A program made the position numbers and the translations under genes. Under the pieces are notes generated by a model. The model was given only the letters and a program-made list of their open reading frames with translations. It did no database searches and was not told the DNA's origin. DNA of 64,000 nucleotides from Stenotrophomonas_A sp035629025 (GTDB lineage: Bacteria > Pseudomonadota > Gammaproteobacteria > Xanthomonadales > Xanthomonadaceae): assembly GCA_035629025.1 (NCBI GenBank), contig DASPIU010000061.1, forward strand, positions 71,620 to 135,619. Reading direction: 5' to 3'. Below are positions 1 through 9,073 of this stretch, piece after piece. Every line of letters starts with the position of its first letter. Position 1 is the first letter of the stretch.

Positions 1-1141
1 CAGACGGCGGAGCAGGCGCGCGCAGCGGACGGTTGCTGCGATCGACCGGCGTCACCTGCTGGCCTTCGCGCAGCAGATGTCCGCCCGCGGCCACGACCCA
101 GTCGCCCGCGGCGACGCCCGACAGCACCGGCACCTGGTCGCTGGCATAGCCGCCAATGCGCACCGGCCGTGCCTGCACCTTGCCGTCGGCCGGGTTGACC
201 ACCCACACCGTGGTCGCGCCCTGCGCGCCGCGCTGGATCGCCGACAGCGGCAGCGTCAGCCCGCCCGCGTCGGCGCCCGCCAGGTAAACGCGGGCGCTCT
301 GGCCCAGTTCAACGTTGTCGAGTGATTCGGTTGCCAGGGCCACGCGCGCGGCGTGGGTGCGGGTCTGCGAATCAGCGGCCGGCGCGATCTCGCGGATCGT
401 GCCGGGCAGGCGCTTGCCCGGCTGGCCCCACAGCTCCACTTCGGCGCGGTCGCCGACATTGAAGCGGTGCGCGCCCGATTCGGGCAGGTTGATCGCGATC
501 TCGCGCGCGCCATGGGCGGCCAGCGTGAACACGGTCTGCCCGGCGGCGACCACCTGCCCGGCTTCGGCCTGGCGGCTGGCGATCACGCCGTCGGCCGGCG
601 CCAGCAGCTGCGCGTAGGCGGCTTGGTTGCGGGCCACGTCGAGGTTGGCGCGCGCGGCTTCGGCCTGGTTCTGCGCGGCCTTGTAGGCGGCGGTCTGCGC
701 GTCGAAGGTCGAGCGGCTGACCAGTTGCTGGTCCACGAGCTTGGCGTAGCGCTGGTAGTCGTCGCGCGCGCGGGCCAGGTCGGCCTGCGCCGACTCGAAC
801 TGCGCCTGCGCCGAGCGCGCCTGCAATGCGAGGTCGGCCGGATCAAGCTCGGCCAGCACCTGGCCGCGCTGCACGCGCGCGCCGGCATCGACCAGGCGCT
901 TGACCATGTGCCCGCCAACGCGAAACGCCAGTGCGCTTTCCTGCCGCGCCCGCACTTCACCGGGGAAGGTCGCCATGCCGGGACCGGAAGCCGGCACCGG
1001 CTGCACGACCAGCGCGGGCGTCGGTGGCGGCGGTGGCGGCTCGCCGCCTCCGCAACCGCTCAACAGCAGCGCAACCAACGGGCCAGCCAACAGCAGAGCC
1101 AACGGGTTGCCCTTCATCCTTGCAACAGTGCTCGGGCGCAT
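1..1141 (-). CDS. RND efflux periplasmic adaptor (membrane fusion) lipoprotein, C-terminus beyond window
   Basis: Periplasmic adaptor of a resistance-nodulation-division efflux pump, linking an inner-membrane RND pump to a TolC-type outer channel. The frame stays open to base 1, so the C-terminus and presumably the pump gene lie outside the window. The N-terminus is a lipoprotein signal ending LLLSGC, followed by a proline-rich linker. Then come the paired lipoyl/barrel segments (GEVRARQESALAFRVGG, and VLAELDPADL as a half-lipoyl motif), an Ala/Gln-rich helical hairpin, and late in the visible part VAAGDWVVAAGGHLLREGQ. In-frame ATGs lie at 1159, 1141 and 1117; 1141 has a GGAA upstream, and 1117 would give the tidiest lipoprotein signal. 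A tetR gene is divergent, 92 bp away, and probably represses it. The family call is secure, the start less so. Confidence 0.85.
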   Translation of the reverse strand, partial: MRPSTVARMKGNPLALLLAGPLVALLLSGCGGGEPPPPPPTPALVVQPVPASGPGMATFPGEVRARQESALAFRVGGHMVKRLVDAGARVQRGQVLAELDPADLALQARSAQAQFESAQADLARARDDYQRYAKLVDQQLVSRSTFDAQTAAYKAAQNQAEAARANLDVARNQAAYAQLLAPADGVIASRQAEAGQVVAAGQTVFTLAAHGAREIAINLPESGAHRFNVGDRAEVELWGQPGKRLPGTIREIAPAADSQTRTHAARVALATESLDNVELGQSARVYLAGADAGGLTLPLSAIQRGAQGATTVWVVNPADGKVQARPVRIGGYASDQVPVLSGVAAGDWVVAAGGHLLREGQQVTPVDRSNRPLRAPAPPS

Positions 1142-1179
1142 CGCGAGTGTTCCGGCCATGGGAAAGTGAGAGTCGAATA

Positions 1180-1233
1180 GTGAACCTGCCGGTATAGTAT
1201 AAATATAGAACCGAATGGTCTAGTATTCGCGCA
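1180..1233. promoter_or_regulatory. AT-rich divergent promoter/operator between efflux adaptor and tetR
   Basis: This is the only strongly AT-rich stretch nearby. It contains TATAGT/TATAAA on the plus strand and TATACT (a good -10) on the minus strand towards the efflux adaptor. An inverted repeat GAAT-N8-ATTC lies at 1213-1228, directly before the tetR start. TetR-family regulators of efflux genes usually bind palindromes in such divergent gaps, so this is the likely operator. The exact boundaries are inferred. Confidence 0.4.
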
Positions 1234-1908
1234 ATGTCGACCTCGATTTCTCCCCAGCCGCCCAAGGCGCCTTCCAAGGCCGCCGGCAAAGGCAACGGAC
1301 CCGGGCGACCCAAGGATCTGGGCAAGCGCGCCGCCATCCTGCAGGCGGCCAAGTCGCTGTTCGTCGAGCAGGGCTACGGCGGTGTGAGCATGGACGGCAT
1401 TGCCGCATTGGCCGGCGTGTCCAAGCTCACCGTGTACAGCCATTTCGGCGACAAGGAGACCTTGTTTGCCGAGGCGATCCGCGTGCAGTGCCAGGAAATG
1501 ATGCCCGACGGCCTGTTCGAGCACGCGCCCAAGGGCCCGTTGCGGCAGCAGCTGATCAGCATCGGCGAGGCGTTCTTCGCCATGATCAGCTCCGACGCGG
1601 CGCTGGCCACGCACCGCATGATGCTGGCGCCGGGCACCGGCGATGACCATATCCGCGAGATGTTCTGGAATGCCGGGCCAATGCGCATCCAGCGCTCGCT
1701 GGCCGACTTCCTGGCCGCCCGCGTTGCCGCCGGCGAGCTCGAAGTGCCGGATCTGGCGCTGGCCGCCTCGCAGTTCTTCTGCCTGCTCAAGGGCGAACTG
1801 CACCCGATGATGATGTGCGGCCTCGGCGGCACGCCCAGCGCGGCGGCGGTGCATCGCCACGTCGAAGCCAGCGTGGACTTCTTCCTGCGTGCCTATGCGC
1901 CGCGCTGA
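1234..1908 (+). CDS. TetR/AcrR family transcriptional regulator
   Basis: DNA-binding repressor of 224 residues. A low-complexity Pro/Lys/Gly tail (about 1-28) precedes a typical TetR helix-turn-helix (residues 31-77: AAILQAAKSLFVEQGYGG, then ALAGVSKLTVYSHFGDKETLF). The C-terminal half resembles the AefR-type ligand-binding domain. It is transcribed away from the RND adaptor with a short AT-rich gap between, the usual arrangement for a local, drug- or metabolite-responsive repressor of an efflux operon. The inducer cannot be read from sequence. The start ATG at 1234 follows the promoter region closely, and no better downstream start is seen before the helix-turn-helix. Confidence 0.9.
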   Translation: MSTSISPQPPKAPSKAAGKGNGPGRPKDLGKRAAILQAAKSLFVEQGYGGVSMDGIAALAGVSKLTVYSHFGDKETLFAEAIRVQCQEMMPDGLFEHAPKGPLRQQLISIGEAFFAMISSDAALATHRMMLAPGTGDDHIREMFWNAGPMRIQRSLADFLAARVAAGELEVPDLALAASQFFCLLKGELHPMMMCGLGGTPSAAAVHRHVEASVDFFLRAYAPR

Positions 1909-2044
1909 ATGCGCGCCGGCCGAGCCGGTGGTCGCGGTGACTTCCGGCACTGCGACCCCTTCCCCCGCCCGGTGATGCTACTGGCGCACCGAGCCGGCAC
2001 TTCACCGTTAAAATGCCTGCCCCACCGTGTTGGATAACGCCCCC

Positions 2045-2701
2045 ATGACGATCGATTTCTCCCAGGCCCGCGAAAAGATGGTCGAACAGCAGATACGTCC
2101 CTGGGACGTGCTGGACCTGCGGGTGCTCGACGTCCTGGCGCGTTTGCCGCGCGAGGCTTTCGTGCCGCAGGCCTACCAGGCGCTGGCCTATGCCGACCTG
2201 GAAATTCCGCTGGCCGGTGGGCAGAAGATGATGAAGCCGGTGGTCGAAGGCCGCATGCTGCAGGCGCTGGACCTGCAGCCCGGCGAAGACGTGCTCGAGA
2301 TCGGCACCGGCAGCGGCTTTGCCACCGCCTGCCTGGCCGCGCTCGGCCGCGAAGTGCTCAGCCTGGAAATCGACCCGGCTCTGGCTGCCGGTGCGCGCGC
2401 CGCGCTGGATGCCACCGGGCTGGGCAGCAACGTGCGCATCGAAACCGCGGACGTGTTCGCCTGGCAGAGCGAGCGCCGCTTCGATGCCATCTGCGTCACC
2501 GGCGCCGTGGACCAGGTGCCCGCGCAGTTCCTGCAGTGGTTGCGCCCGGATGGCCGCCTGTTTGTCGTGCGCGGTCACGATCCGGTGATGGAAGCCGTCC
2601 TTGTCCGCGCCGATGTCAACGGTTCGCGCATCGAGTCGTTGTTCGAGACCGATCTCGCCTACCTGCGGGGCGCGGCCCCCACGCCCAAGTTCAAATTCTG
2701 A
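2045..2701 (+). CDS. protein-L-isoaspartate O-methyltransferase family protein
   Basis: SAM-dependent methyltransferase of the PCMT family, 218 residues. The glycine-rich SAM motif I is VLEIGTGSGFATA, followed by the acidic motif II LSLEIDPAL. An upstream GTG at 2027 would add six residues, but the ATG at 2045 gives the N-terminus MTIDFSQAREKMVEQQIRP that I recognise as usual for the xanthomonad protein. It sits 16 bp before tolC in the same direction, an order typical of Xanthomonadaceae. Whether it repairs isoaspartyl residues or has another substrate is uncertain, because this lineage-specific version is divergent from classical Pcm. Confidence 0.88.
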   Translation: MTIDFSQAREKMVEQQIRPWDVLDLRVLDVLARLPREAFVPQAYQALAYADLEIPLAGGQKMMKPVVEGRMLQALDLQPGEDVLEIGTGSGFATACLAALGREVLSLEIDPALAAGARAALDATGLGSNVRIETADVFAWQSERRFDAICVTGAVDQVPAQFLQWLRPDGRLFVVRGHDPVMEAVLVRADVNGSRIESLFETDLAYLRGAAPTPKFKF

Positions 2702-2717
2702 ATCCCAAGGAAGCCCT

Positions 2718-4079
2718 ATGATTCGCCGATCCCTCGCCCTGGCGCTGGCCGCCGCCCTGTTCCCGATGGCCGCCCAGGCCGCCGATCTGCTGCAGGTTTA
2801 CGAAATGGCCCGCAATGGCGACCCGCAGCTGTCCACGGCGGAGTCGACCCGGCTGTACAACAAGGAAGGCCAGGTGCAAGCACGCGCGGCGCTGCTGCCG
2901 CAGCTGGACGGCAGTGCCTCGCTGACCCGCAACAGCAACGACTATGACGTGGGCGGGACCTCGACCAGCAAGACCCGCCGTTACGCGGTCAACGGCACGC
3001 AGACGGTGTTCAACCTGGCGCAGTTCGCCAACCTGCGCGCGCAGCGCGACATCAGCCGCGCGGCCGACTTCACCCTGGACTCGGCCAACGACGACCTGAT
3101 CGTGCGCACCTCGGCGGCATACTTCAACGTGCTGGTGGCGATCGAGTCGCTGGCGGCGGCCGAGACCAACGAGGCGGCGGCCAAGAAGCAGTTCGACTAC
3201 GCGGACAAGCGCCTGGAAGTCGGCCTGGCGCCGATCACCGACGTGCACGAAGCGCGCGCGCAGTACGACCAGGCACGCGCTGACACGATCAATGCGCGCA
3301 ATACGCTGAAGGACTACTACCAGGCATTGACCGAGCTCACCGGCCAGCCGGTGACGGGCTTGCGCGCACTGCCGGAAGAGTGGCGCCCGGAAGTGCCGGC
3401 GCAGTACAGCAACGTCGATGAGCTGGTGAACACGGCGGTGACCGAGAACCCGGCGCTCAAGGCGCAGGGCTTGCAGGTGAGCGCGGCGGAATCCAACGTG
3501 TCGGCGGCGCGTGCGGGCCACTACCCGACGATCAGCCTGGGTGGCAGCTGGGGCCGCGGCGCGACGTGGGGTGATTCCACTGGTTCGGCCGGCGTCAACG
3601 GCGACAGCAACTCGATCGGCGTGACCCTGTCGGTGCCGATCTTCTCCGGCGGCGCGACGCAGTCGCAGGTGCGCCAGGCGCTGGCGCAGCGCGACATCCA
3701 GCAGGACACGTTCGAGCAGCAGAAGCGCGCGCTGGACCGCAACACGCGCAATGCCTACCAGACGGTGGTGGCGGGCGTGAGCGAAGTCGAGGCGCGGCGC
3801 CTGGCGGTGGTGTCGGCGCAGGCGGCGTATGACGCTTCGCAGGTGGGCCTGGAAGTGGGTACGCGCACGGTGCTGGATGTGGTGCAGAACCAGCGCACGC
3901 TGTTTGCGGCGCAGGTGCAGTACGTGCAGGCGCGTTACACCTTCCTGCAGAACCGGCTGCTGCTGGCGCAGGCCACCGGCAAGCTGGAGATTGCTGATCT
4001 GCAGGACATCAACCGCATGCTGACCCAGGATGCCGAGGCCAAGCTGCAGAACGCCAATGACGCGATGCAGCGGCAGTAA
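2718..4079 (+). CDS. tolC: TolC family outer membrane channel protein
   Basis: Outer-membrane trimeric channel for type I secretion and RND/MFS efflux, 453 residues. A signal peptide is cleaved after AAQAA at about residue 22. Two OEP repeats follow, each with long amphipathic helices: ADLLQVYEMARNGDPQL opens the first, and the second has VSVPIFSGGATQSQVRQA. The VGTRTVLDVVQNQRTLF stretch is the classic TolC motif. The start at 2718 has a strong AAGGAAG ribosome site. It is probably cotranscribed with the upstream methyltransferase, and a perfect UUCG hairpin follows the stop. It is a plausible outer-membrane partner for the RND adaptor at the left edge. Confidence 0.95.
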   Translation: MIRRSLALALAAALFPMAAQAADLLQVYEMARNGDPQLSTAESTRLYNKEGQVQARAALLPQLDGSASLTRNSNDYDVGGTSTSKTRRYAVNGTQTVFNLAQFANLRAQRDISRAADFTLDSANDDLIVRTSAAYFNVLVAIESLAAAETNEAAAKKQFDYADKRLEVGLAPITDVHEARAQYDQARADTINARNTLKDYYQALTELTGQPVTGLRALPEEWRPEVPAQYSNVDELVNTAVTENPALKAQGLQVSAAESNVSAARAGHYPTISLGGSWGRGATWGDSTGSAGVNGDSNSIGVTLSVPIFSGGATQSQVRQALAQRDIQQDTFEQQKRALDRNTRNAYQTVVAGVSEVEARRLAVVSAQAAYDASQVGLEVGTRTVLDVVQNQRTLFAAQVQYVQARYTFLQNRLLLAQATGKLEIADLQDINRMLTQDAEAKLQNANDAMQRQ

Positions 4080-4097
4080 GCGCTCAACCAGTGCTGA

Positions 4098-4132
4098 CGA
4101 AAGAGGCGAGCTTCGGCTCGCCTCTTTCGTTT
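4098..4132. terminator. bidirectional intrinsic terminator with UUCG tetraloop
   Basis: A perfect 14-bp stem (4098-4111 with 4116-4129) closed by TTCG and followed by TTT lies between tolC and the convergent waaA. The base of the stem carries AAA/TTT on both sides, so it could act on both strands. Confidence 0.85.
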
Positions 4133-4157
4133 GGCCTCCAGCACTGCCGGACCCACT

Positions 4158-4231
4158 GTAGGAGCGGCTTCAGCCGCGACCGCCATCTGCCAGATCGCCT
4201 CTTCGCCCGTCGGGGCTGAAGCCCCTCCTAC
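4158..4231. repeat. GTAG-type REPIN (two inverted REP units)
   Basis: Begins GTAGGAGCGGCTTCAGCCGC and ends in the mirror form GGGGCTGAAGCCCCTCCTAC. Each half folds into its own hairpin (GCGGCT-TC-AGCCGC and GGGGCT-GA-AGCCCC). The GTAG head and paired layout match the extragenic palindromes of Stenotrophomonas/Xanthomonas that are mobilised by RAYT transposases. Related copies occur here at 17142 and 40696. Confidence 0.85.
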
Positions 4232-4272
4232 AACGGTCCCGGCGCGCATTCCCGATGCCGGATGGGCGCTCC

Positions 4273-5586
4273 CTACCCCGCCACATACTCCGCCACCGGC
4301 GGCAGATGCGGCGCCACCAGCACCAAGGTGCGCGCCACCGCACCGCGGCCATTGGCGACCAAAGCCAGGCCGGCATCGCGCATGCGCTCGCGGGCCTGCG
4401 GGTCACCGAGCAGGGTTTGCAGGGACTCACACACGCCATCCATGTCATCGCGGATGGCAACAGCACCCGCCTCGCGCATGCGCCGGGAGATTTCGGCGAA
4501 GTTGTGCAGGTGCGGGCCGGTGACCGCGGGCGTTCCCACGGCCGCCGGCTCCAGCAGGTTGTGCCCCCCGATCGGCTGCAGGCTGCCACCAACGAAGGCG
4601 ACTTCGGCGCAGGCGTAGAAGCTCATCAGTTCGCCCAGCGTGTCGATGACGAATACCTGCGTGGCCGCGTCCGGCCAGCGCTGCTGCTTGCGCGTGGCCA
4701 CCGCCCAGCCCTGCTCGCGCGCCTGCGTCTCGACCTTGGGGAAACGCTCGGGATGACGCGGCGCCCACAGCAGGAGCAGGTCGGGAAGCACGCGGCACAG
4801 CCGGCGATGCATCTCGACAATAGCCGCCTCTTCGCCTTCATGGGTGCTCGCGGCAATCCACACCGGCCGCGTCGGAGGCACGCGCTGGCGGAATTCGGCG
4901 ACAAAGGCGGGCAATTGCTCCGGCACGGCGATGTCGAACTTGAGGTTGCCCAGGGCCACGACCTGTTCGGGCCGTGCGCCCAGGCGCGCAAAGCGCTCGG
5001 CATCGTCCTGCGATTGCGCGGCCACACAGGTCACGGTGCGCAGGGCGCGGCTGATCAGCGGTGCCAGCAGGCGGTAGCCGCGCAGCGAGCGCGCCGACAG
5101 CCGCGCGTTGAGGATGTAGACCGGAATGCCGCGGTCGCGGCAGCCAAACAGCATGTTCGGCCATAGTTCCGTTTCCACGATCAACGCCAGGCTGGGCTGG
5201 AAGTGGCGCAGGAAGCGGCCGACGCTGCCCGGCACGTCATAGGGCAGGTAGACGTGATCCACCGCCTCGCCCCACAGCGCGCGCACGCGCTCGGAGCCGG
5301 TCGGGGTGATGGTGGTAATGACCCAGCGGATGTCCGGGCGCTGCGCACGCAAGGCATTGACCAGCGGTGCGGCGGCGTTGACCTCGCCCACCGATACGGC
5401 GTGCACCCAGACCTGCGGGCGGCCGCAGTCACTGGGATAGGCGGCGTAGCGCTCGCTCCAGCGGTTGAAGTATTCGCGCACGCGGAAGCCGCGCCATACC
5501 AGGTGGTAGACGGTGATCGGCAGCAACAGGTACAGCAGGGCCGAGTACAGCCCGCGCAACAACCATTCGATGGGGTCTTTCCGCAT
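4273..5586 (-). CDS. waaA: 3-deoxy-D-manno-octulosonic acid (Kdo) transferase
   Basis: Transfers Kdo from CMP-Kdo to lipid IVA in the inner core of lipopolysaccharide; the protein has 437 residues. The N-terminal membrane anchor is LLRGLYSALLYLLLPITVYHL. The catalytic-domain motif VWVHAVSVGEVNAAAPLV carries the conserved SVGE glutamate, and VETELWPN, NARLS, NLKFD and GGHNLLEPAAVGTPAVTGP are typical family blocks. The start ATG at 5586 was chosen because the N-terminus aligns with the usual MxxLYSxLLYLLxP form; the much longer upstream open frame is antisense to lpxL. It is divergent from the lipid A acyltransferase at 5680. Confidence 0.95.
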   Translation of the reverse strand: MRKDPIEWLLRGLYSALLYLLLPITVYHLVWRGFRVREYFNRWSERYAAYPSDCGRPQVWVHAVSVGEVNAAAPLVNALRAQRPDIRWVITTITPTGSERVRALWGEAVDHVYLPYDVPGSVGRFLRHFQPSLALIVETELWPNMLFGCRDRGIPVYILNARLSARSLRGYRLLAPLISRALRTVTCVAAQSQDDAERFARLGARPEQVVALGNLKFDIAVPEQLPAFVAEFRQRVPPTRPVWIAASTHEGEEAAIVEMHRRLCRVLPDLLLLWAPRHPERFPKVETQAREQGWAVATRKQQRWPDAATQVFVIDTLGELMSFYACAEVAFVGGSLQPIGGHNLLEPAAVGTPAVTGPHLHNFAEISRRMREAGAVAIRDDMDGVCESLQTLLGDPQARERMRDAGLALVANGRGAVARTLVLVAPHLPPVAEYVAG

Positions 5587-5679
5587 CGGCGAAGGATACG
5601 ACGGCGCCTGCCCCCGCGCGATGCTTGCCCTCCCGGCCCGCGCATGCGCCGCTCGCGCCGGGAACGCTAGAATTGCGCC

Positions 5680-6606
5680 ATGCCAGAAGCCGCCGACGTC
5701 GCCATCCGCCCTTCCCTGCTCAAGCCGGCGCACTGGCCGATGTACCTGGCGCTGGTGGTGATGGTGTTTGCCGGGCGCCTGCCGTGGCTGCTGCAGCGCG
5801 CACTGGGCCGTGGCATCGGCTGGATCGCCTTTCATGTGGCCGGCACCCGTCGCCGCGCCGCCGAGGTCAACCTGCGCCTGTGCTTTCCCGAACAGGATGA
5901 CGCATGGCGTGCGCGCCTGCTGCGCGACAGTTTCGACGCGCTCGGCGTGGGCCTGTTTGAATTCGCCCGCGCCTGGTGGGGCAGTATCGATGCGATCCGC
6001 CCGCGCGTGCGGATCGAAGGCGTCGAACACCTGCATGCGCTGCAAGCCCAGGGGCGCGGCGTGCTGCTGGTGTCCGGCCACTTCATGACCCTGGAAATGT
6101 GCGGCCGCCTGCTCTGCGACCACGTGCCGCTCGCCGGCATGTATCGCCGCCATCGCAACCCGGTGTTCGAGTGGGCGGTCAAGCGCGGACGCCTGCGCTA
6201 CGCCCAGGCGATGTTTGCCAACGAAGACCTGCGCGCGACCGTGCGGCACCTGAAGAAGGGCGGTTTGCTGTGGTATGCGCCCGACCAGGACATGCGCGGC
6301 AAGGACACGGTGTTCGTGCCGTTCTTCGGCCACCCCGCCTCCACCATCACCGCCACCCATCAGCTCGCGCGCCTCACCGGCTGCGCGGTGGTGCCGTATT
6401 TCCATCGCCGCGAAGGCGGCCGCTACATCCTGCGCGTGGCACCGCCACTGCCAGGCATTCCCTCTGACGATGCCATTGCCGACACCACCGCGGTCAATGC
6501 CGCCATCGAGGACATGGTGCGCGAGGCGCCCGACCAGTACCTGTGGATCCACCGCCGCTTCAAGCGCCAGCCCGGCGGCGGCCCCAAGCTCAAGCTCTAT
6601 CAGTAG
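5680..6606 (+). CDS. lipid A biosynthesis lauroyl acyltransferase (LpxL/HtrB family)
   Basis: Inner-membrane acyltransferase that adds a secondary acyl chain to Kdo2-lipid IVA, 308 residues. An N-terminal transmembrane helix (about 19-40) precedes the catalytic HX4E motif in VSGHFMTLEMCGRLL. The family block WYAPDQDMRGKDTVFVPFFG and the late NAAIEDMVREAPDQYLWIHRRFK are also present. Divergence from waaA, 93 bp away, links the two lipid A/core steps. LpxL versus LpxM cannot be settled from sequence alone, and the name HtrB-like would also fit. Confidence 0.9.
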   Translation: MPEAADVAIRPSLLKPAHWPMYLALVVMVFAGRLPWLLQRALGRGIGWIAFHVAGTRRRAAEVNLRLCFPEQDDAWRARLLRDSFDALGVGLFEFARAWWGSIDAIRPRVRIEGVEHLHALQAQGRGVLLVSGHFMTLEMCGRLLCDHVPLAGMYRRHRNPVFEWAVKRGRLRYAQAMFANEDLRATVRHLKKGGLLWYAPDQDMRGKDTVFVPFFGHPASTITATHQLARLTGCAVVPYFHRREGGRYILRVAPPLPGIPSDDAIADTTAVNAAIEDMVREAPDQYLWIHRRFKRQPGGGPKLKLYQ

Positions 6607-6624
6607 TCGGCGACGCCGGCAGGC

Positions 6625-7971
6625 TCACGCCGCCGGTGGTTCGCGCGTGCCGTCCTCGTTGAGCAAGGCGCCGGCGTAAAGACCGGCCAGCATCAGCGTG
6701 AGCCCGCCCCAGAAACTCGAATAGAACGCCAGGTGGGTGTTGAGCGGGAACACCGTCGCCAGTAGCGCAACCATCGCCGGCCGCGCCTGTTCGCGCGCTG
6801 CCGCGCTGGAGTAGCGCCATGCGCGCCACGCCTGCGCCGCGCCGGCCAGCCACAGCAGCAGGCCGAGGAAGCCGGTTTCGGCGAGGATTTCCAGCACGAT
6901 CTGGTGGGCGTGAAAGGCCGGGCCCTCACCCCAGGCCGGCACCCGTTCCGGGTGCGGGTCGCATTGCGGATAGGCCTCGCGAAAACCGCGGGCGCCGACG
7001 CCGTTGAGCGGATGCTCGCGCACCATGCACAGCGCCGCCGACCAGATCTGCGCGCGCCCGGACAGCGCCGCGTCGATGCCTGCTAGTCCGCCGCCCAGCA
7101 CCGTCTGCGTGCGCGCCACGCGCTCGTGCACCTGCGGCGAGACCTGGTACAGCACGATCACGCCAAGCAGCGCGGCCATGCCGACACCGAACATGCCGCG
7201 CGCGCCAATCAACCGCCAACCCGAACACAGCAGGATCACCGCGTAGGTGATCCACGCCGCGCGCGCACCGGCCATCACCACCACCGCGCCTACCGCCAGC
7301 GCTGCCAGCAGCCATGCCAGCCGCCCGCGCGCGGCCGCGGCAAACAGCAGGAACGGCGAAAGGCTGGCCAGGGTCTGGCCGAATTTGAGATTGCATGGCC
7401 CAAGCAGGCCGCTGAGACGATCGACCGCGGCGATCTCCTGCGCCGTGCACAGGCCATGGCCGCTGATCACCCACTTCAACTGATCCATCGACCAGAACAG
7501 CGCACTGGTGCCGACCAGCGCCTGCAGCAGCGCATCCAGCGTCCACACGCCGCCGATGATCGCCAGTCCGGCAAAGGTACGCCGGCGCCGCGCCGGGTCG
7601 GCCACCGCAATCGCGCACAGCCACATGAAAGGCAGGTAGCGCAGGTCGGCCAGCGACTTGCGCAGCGCCAGCGGCACGTCGATCGCATCGATCGCCGACA
7701 GCAGCTCGGGCAACCAGTAGGCGAAGAACAACACGCTGGTCAGCGCCCAGGCCGCGCCGCTCAACAGCTGAGTGCCCCCGCGAAAGCGGCGCCGCAGCAG
7801 CCGCCACGTGGCAAATACCGCGCCCAGCGAGAGCACGGTTTCGGCTAGCCCGGGGGCGGGCCACAGGGCGACGAAGGCAATCACCCACACCGGCGCCCAG
7901 CGCCCCGCCCTGGGCGGCAATGCCGGCACCGGCGACGACGACGCGCTGCGCTCAGCGATGGAGTTCGGCAT
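6625..7971 (-). CDS. O-antigen ligase family protein (Wzy_C domain)
   Basis: Polytopic inner-membrane protein of 448 residues with about ten to twelve hydrophobic segments and a large periplasmic loop. The Wzy_C region includes VLGGGLAGIDAALSGRAQIW, then REHPLNGVGARGFREAYP and FHAHQIVLEILAETGFLGLL, the GXGxxxF and HxH landmarks of O-antigen ligase/polymerase proteins. The start at 7971 overlaps the end of the upstream glycosyltransferase by 20 bp, so the two are probably cotranslated. It likely ligates or polymerises a surface glycan; a role as WaaL specifically is plausible, given the waaA and lpxL neighbours, but not proven. Confidence 0.85.
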   Translation of the reverse strand: MPNSIAERSASSSPVPALPPRAGRWAPVWVIAFVALWPAPGLAETVLSLGAVFATWRLLRRRFRGGTQLLSGAAWALTSVLFFAYWLPELLSAIDAIDVPLALRKSLADLRYLPFMWLCAIAVADPARRRRTFAGLAIIGGVWTLDALLQALVGTSALFWSMDQLKWVISGHGLCTAQEIAAVDRLSGLLGPCNLKFGQTLASLSPFLLFAAAARGRLAWLLAALAVGAVVVMAGARAAWITYAVILLCSGWRLIGARGMFGVGMAALLGVIVLYQVSPQVHERVARTQTVLGGGLAGIDAALSGRAQIWSAALCMVREHPLNGVGARGFREAYPQCDPHPERVPAWGEGPAFHAHQIVLEILAETGFLGLLLWLAGAAQAWRAWRYSSAAAREQARPAMVALLATVFPLNTHLAFYSSFWGGLTLMLAGLYAGALLNEDGTREPPAA

Positions 7972-9064
7972 AGACCTTGAGCGTGCTGTCCTGCATGGCT
8001 TGCAGGGTATAGGGAATGCGTGCAGGCGGCGTCGGCGGCTGGTCGAGCAGCGACTGCGCGCGCTGGGCCAGCGCATCGGCGTCGAAGGCGGTGACCGCGC
8101 CTTGCGGCTGCAATTCGCGCAACAGCTCACCCACCCCGCCATGTTCCCAGCCCAGCACCGGCCGGCCCACGGCCAGCGCCTCCAGCACGGTGCGGCCAAA
8201 GGCTTCGGGCTTGCGCGACAGCTGCAGCACCAGATCGCTGGCAGCGTAAGCCTCCGCAATGCGCGCGGTCGGTTCGGTGAAAGCCACGGCCCCGGCCACT
8301 CCCAGTACGGCAGCCTCGGCTTCCAGCTCACGCAGATATTGCTCGCGCCCCGGTTCGCGCGCGCCGGGCAGCCAAAGGCGTGCATCGCGACCTTGCGCGC
8401 GCAGGCTGGCAAGAAGTTGCAGGCCATCGCGGTGACCCTTGAGGCGGGTACCGCGGCCGGGCAGCAACAGTAGCGCCTGCGCACCGCGCAGCGCCGGCAC
8501 TTCCGCTTCGGCCCAGGCGCGGGCCCGAGGATCGGGCCGTGGCCGGCGCGGGAACTGGGCAATGTCGATGCCGCGCGGAATGGTCCGCAAACGCTCCGGG
8601 TCGGTATTCGGGTAATGCTGCAGCACGTAGTCATGCACCGTGCGCGACACGCAGATCACCCGATCGCCATAGGTCATCACCGCGCTGTAGCGGCCGGGCG
8701 AGTTCAGCCCATGCACGGTGGTGACGAAGCGCGGCCGCCGCGCCGCGGGCATCCCGCGCAAGGCATGCCAGGCCAGCCAGGCCGGCAAGCGCGAACGCGC
8801 GTGCACGATGTCCGCGCCGACTTCGTCGAACAGCCGCCGCAGCGCCGGCACATGGCGCAGCGTCAGCAGCGACTTGCGGCCGATATCCAGGGTCAGGTGT
8901 TCGGCGCCGCTGGCCAGCAGCGGCTCAACCAGCCGCCCACCAGCCGAGACCACGAGCGCGCGATGCCCGGCGCCTGCCAATGCCTGGGCGATTTCAAGAG
9001 TGGAGCGCTCGACGCCGCCGGAATGCAGCGCCGGCAGCAATTGCACCACGGTCAGGCGGTGCAT
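7952..9064 (-). CDS. GT4-family glycosyltransferase
   Basis: GT-B fold retaining glycosyltransferase of 370 residues. The N-terminal Rossmann half contains LPALHSGGVERSTLEIAQAL, a typical GT4 acceptor loop. The C-terminal nucleotide-sugar half contains LLLLPGRGTRLKGHRDGLQLL and SRKPEAFGRTVLEALAVGRP, the EAFGRTxxEA motif replacing the usual E-X7-E. It is upstream of and overlapping the O-antigen ligase gene, so it probably builds the lipopolysaccharide outer core or O-chain. The donor sugar cannot be read from sequence. Confidence 0.9.
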   Translation of the reverse strand: MHRLTVVQLLPALHSGGVERSTLEIAQALAGAGHRALVVSAGGRLVEPLLASGAEHLTLDIGRKSLLTLRHVPALRRLFDEVGADIVHARSRLPAWLAWHALRGMPAARRPRFVTTVHGLNSPGRYSAVMTYGDRVICVSRTVHDYVLQHYPNTDPERLRTIPRGIDIAQFPRRPRPDPRARAWAEAEVPALRGAQALLLLPGRGTRLKGHRDGLQLLASLRAQGRDARLWLPGAREPGREQYLRELEAEAAVLGVAGAVAFTEPTARIAEAYAASDLVLQLSRKPEAFGRTVLEALAVGRPVLGWEHGGVGELLRELQPQGAVTAFDADALAQRAQSLLDQPPTPPARIPYTLQAMQDSTLKVYAELHR

Positions 9065-9073
9065 GGAGCCGGA

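Noticed and set aside
353..1180. 275-codon plus-strand frame
   Set aside because: Antisense to the RND adaptor, whose lipobox and lipoyl motifs are clear.
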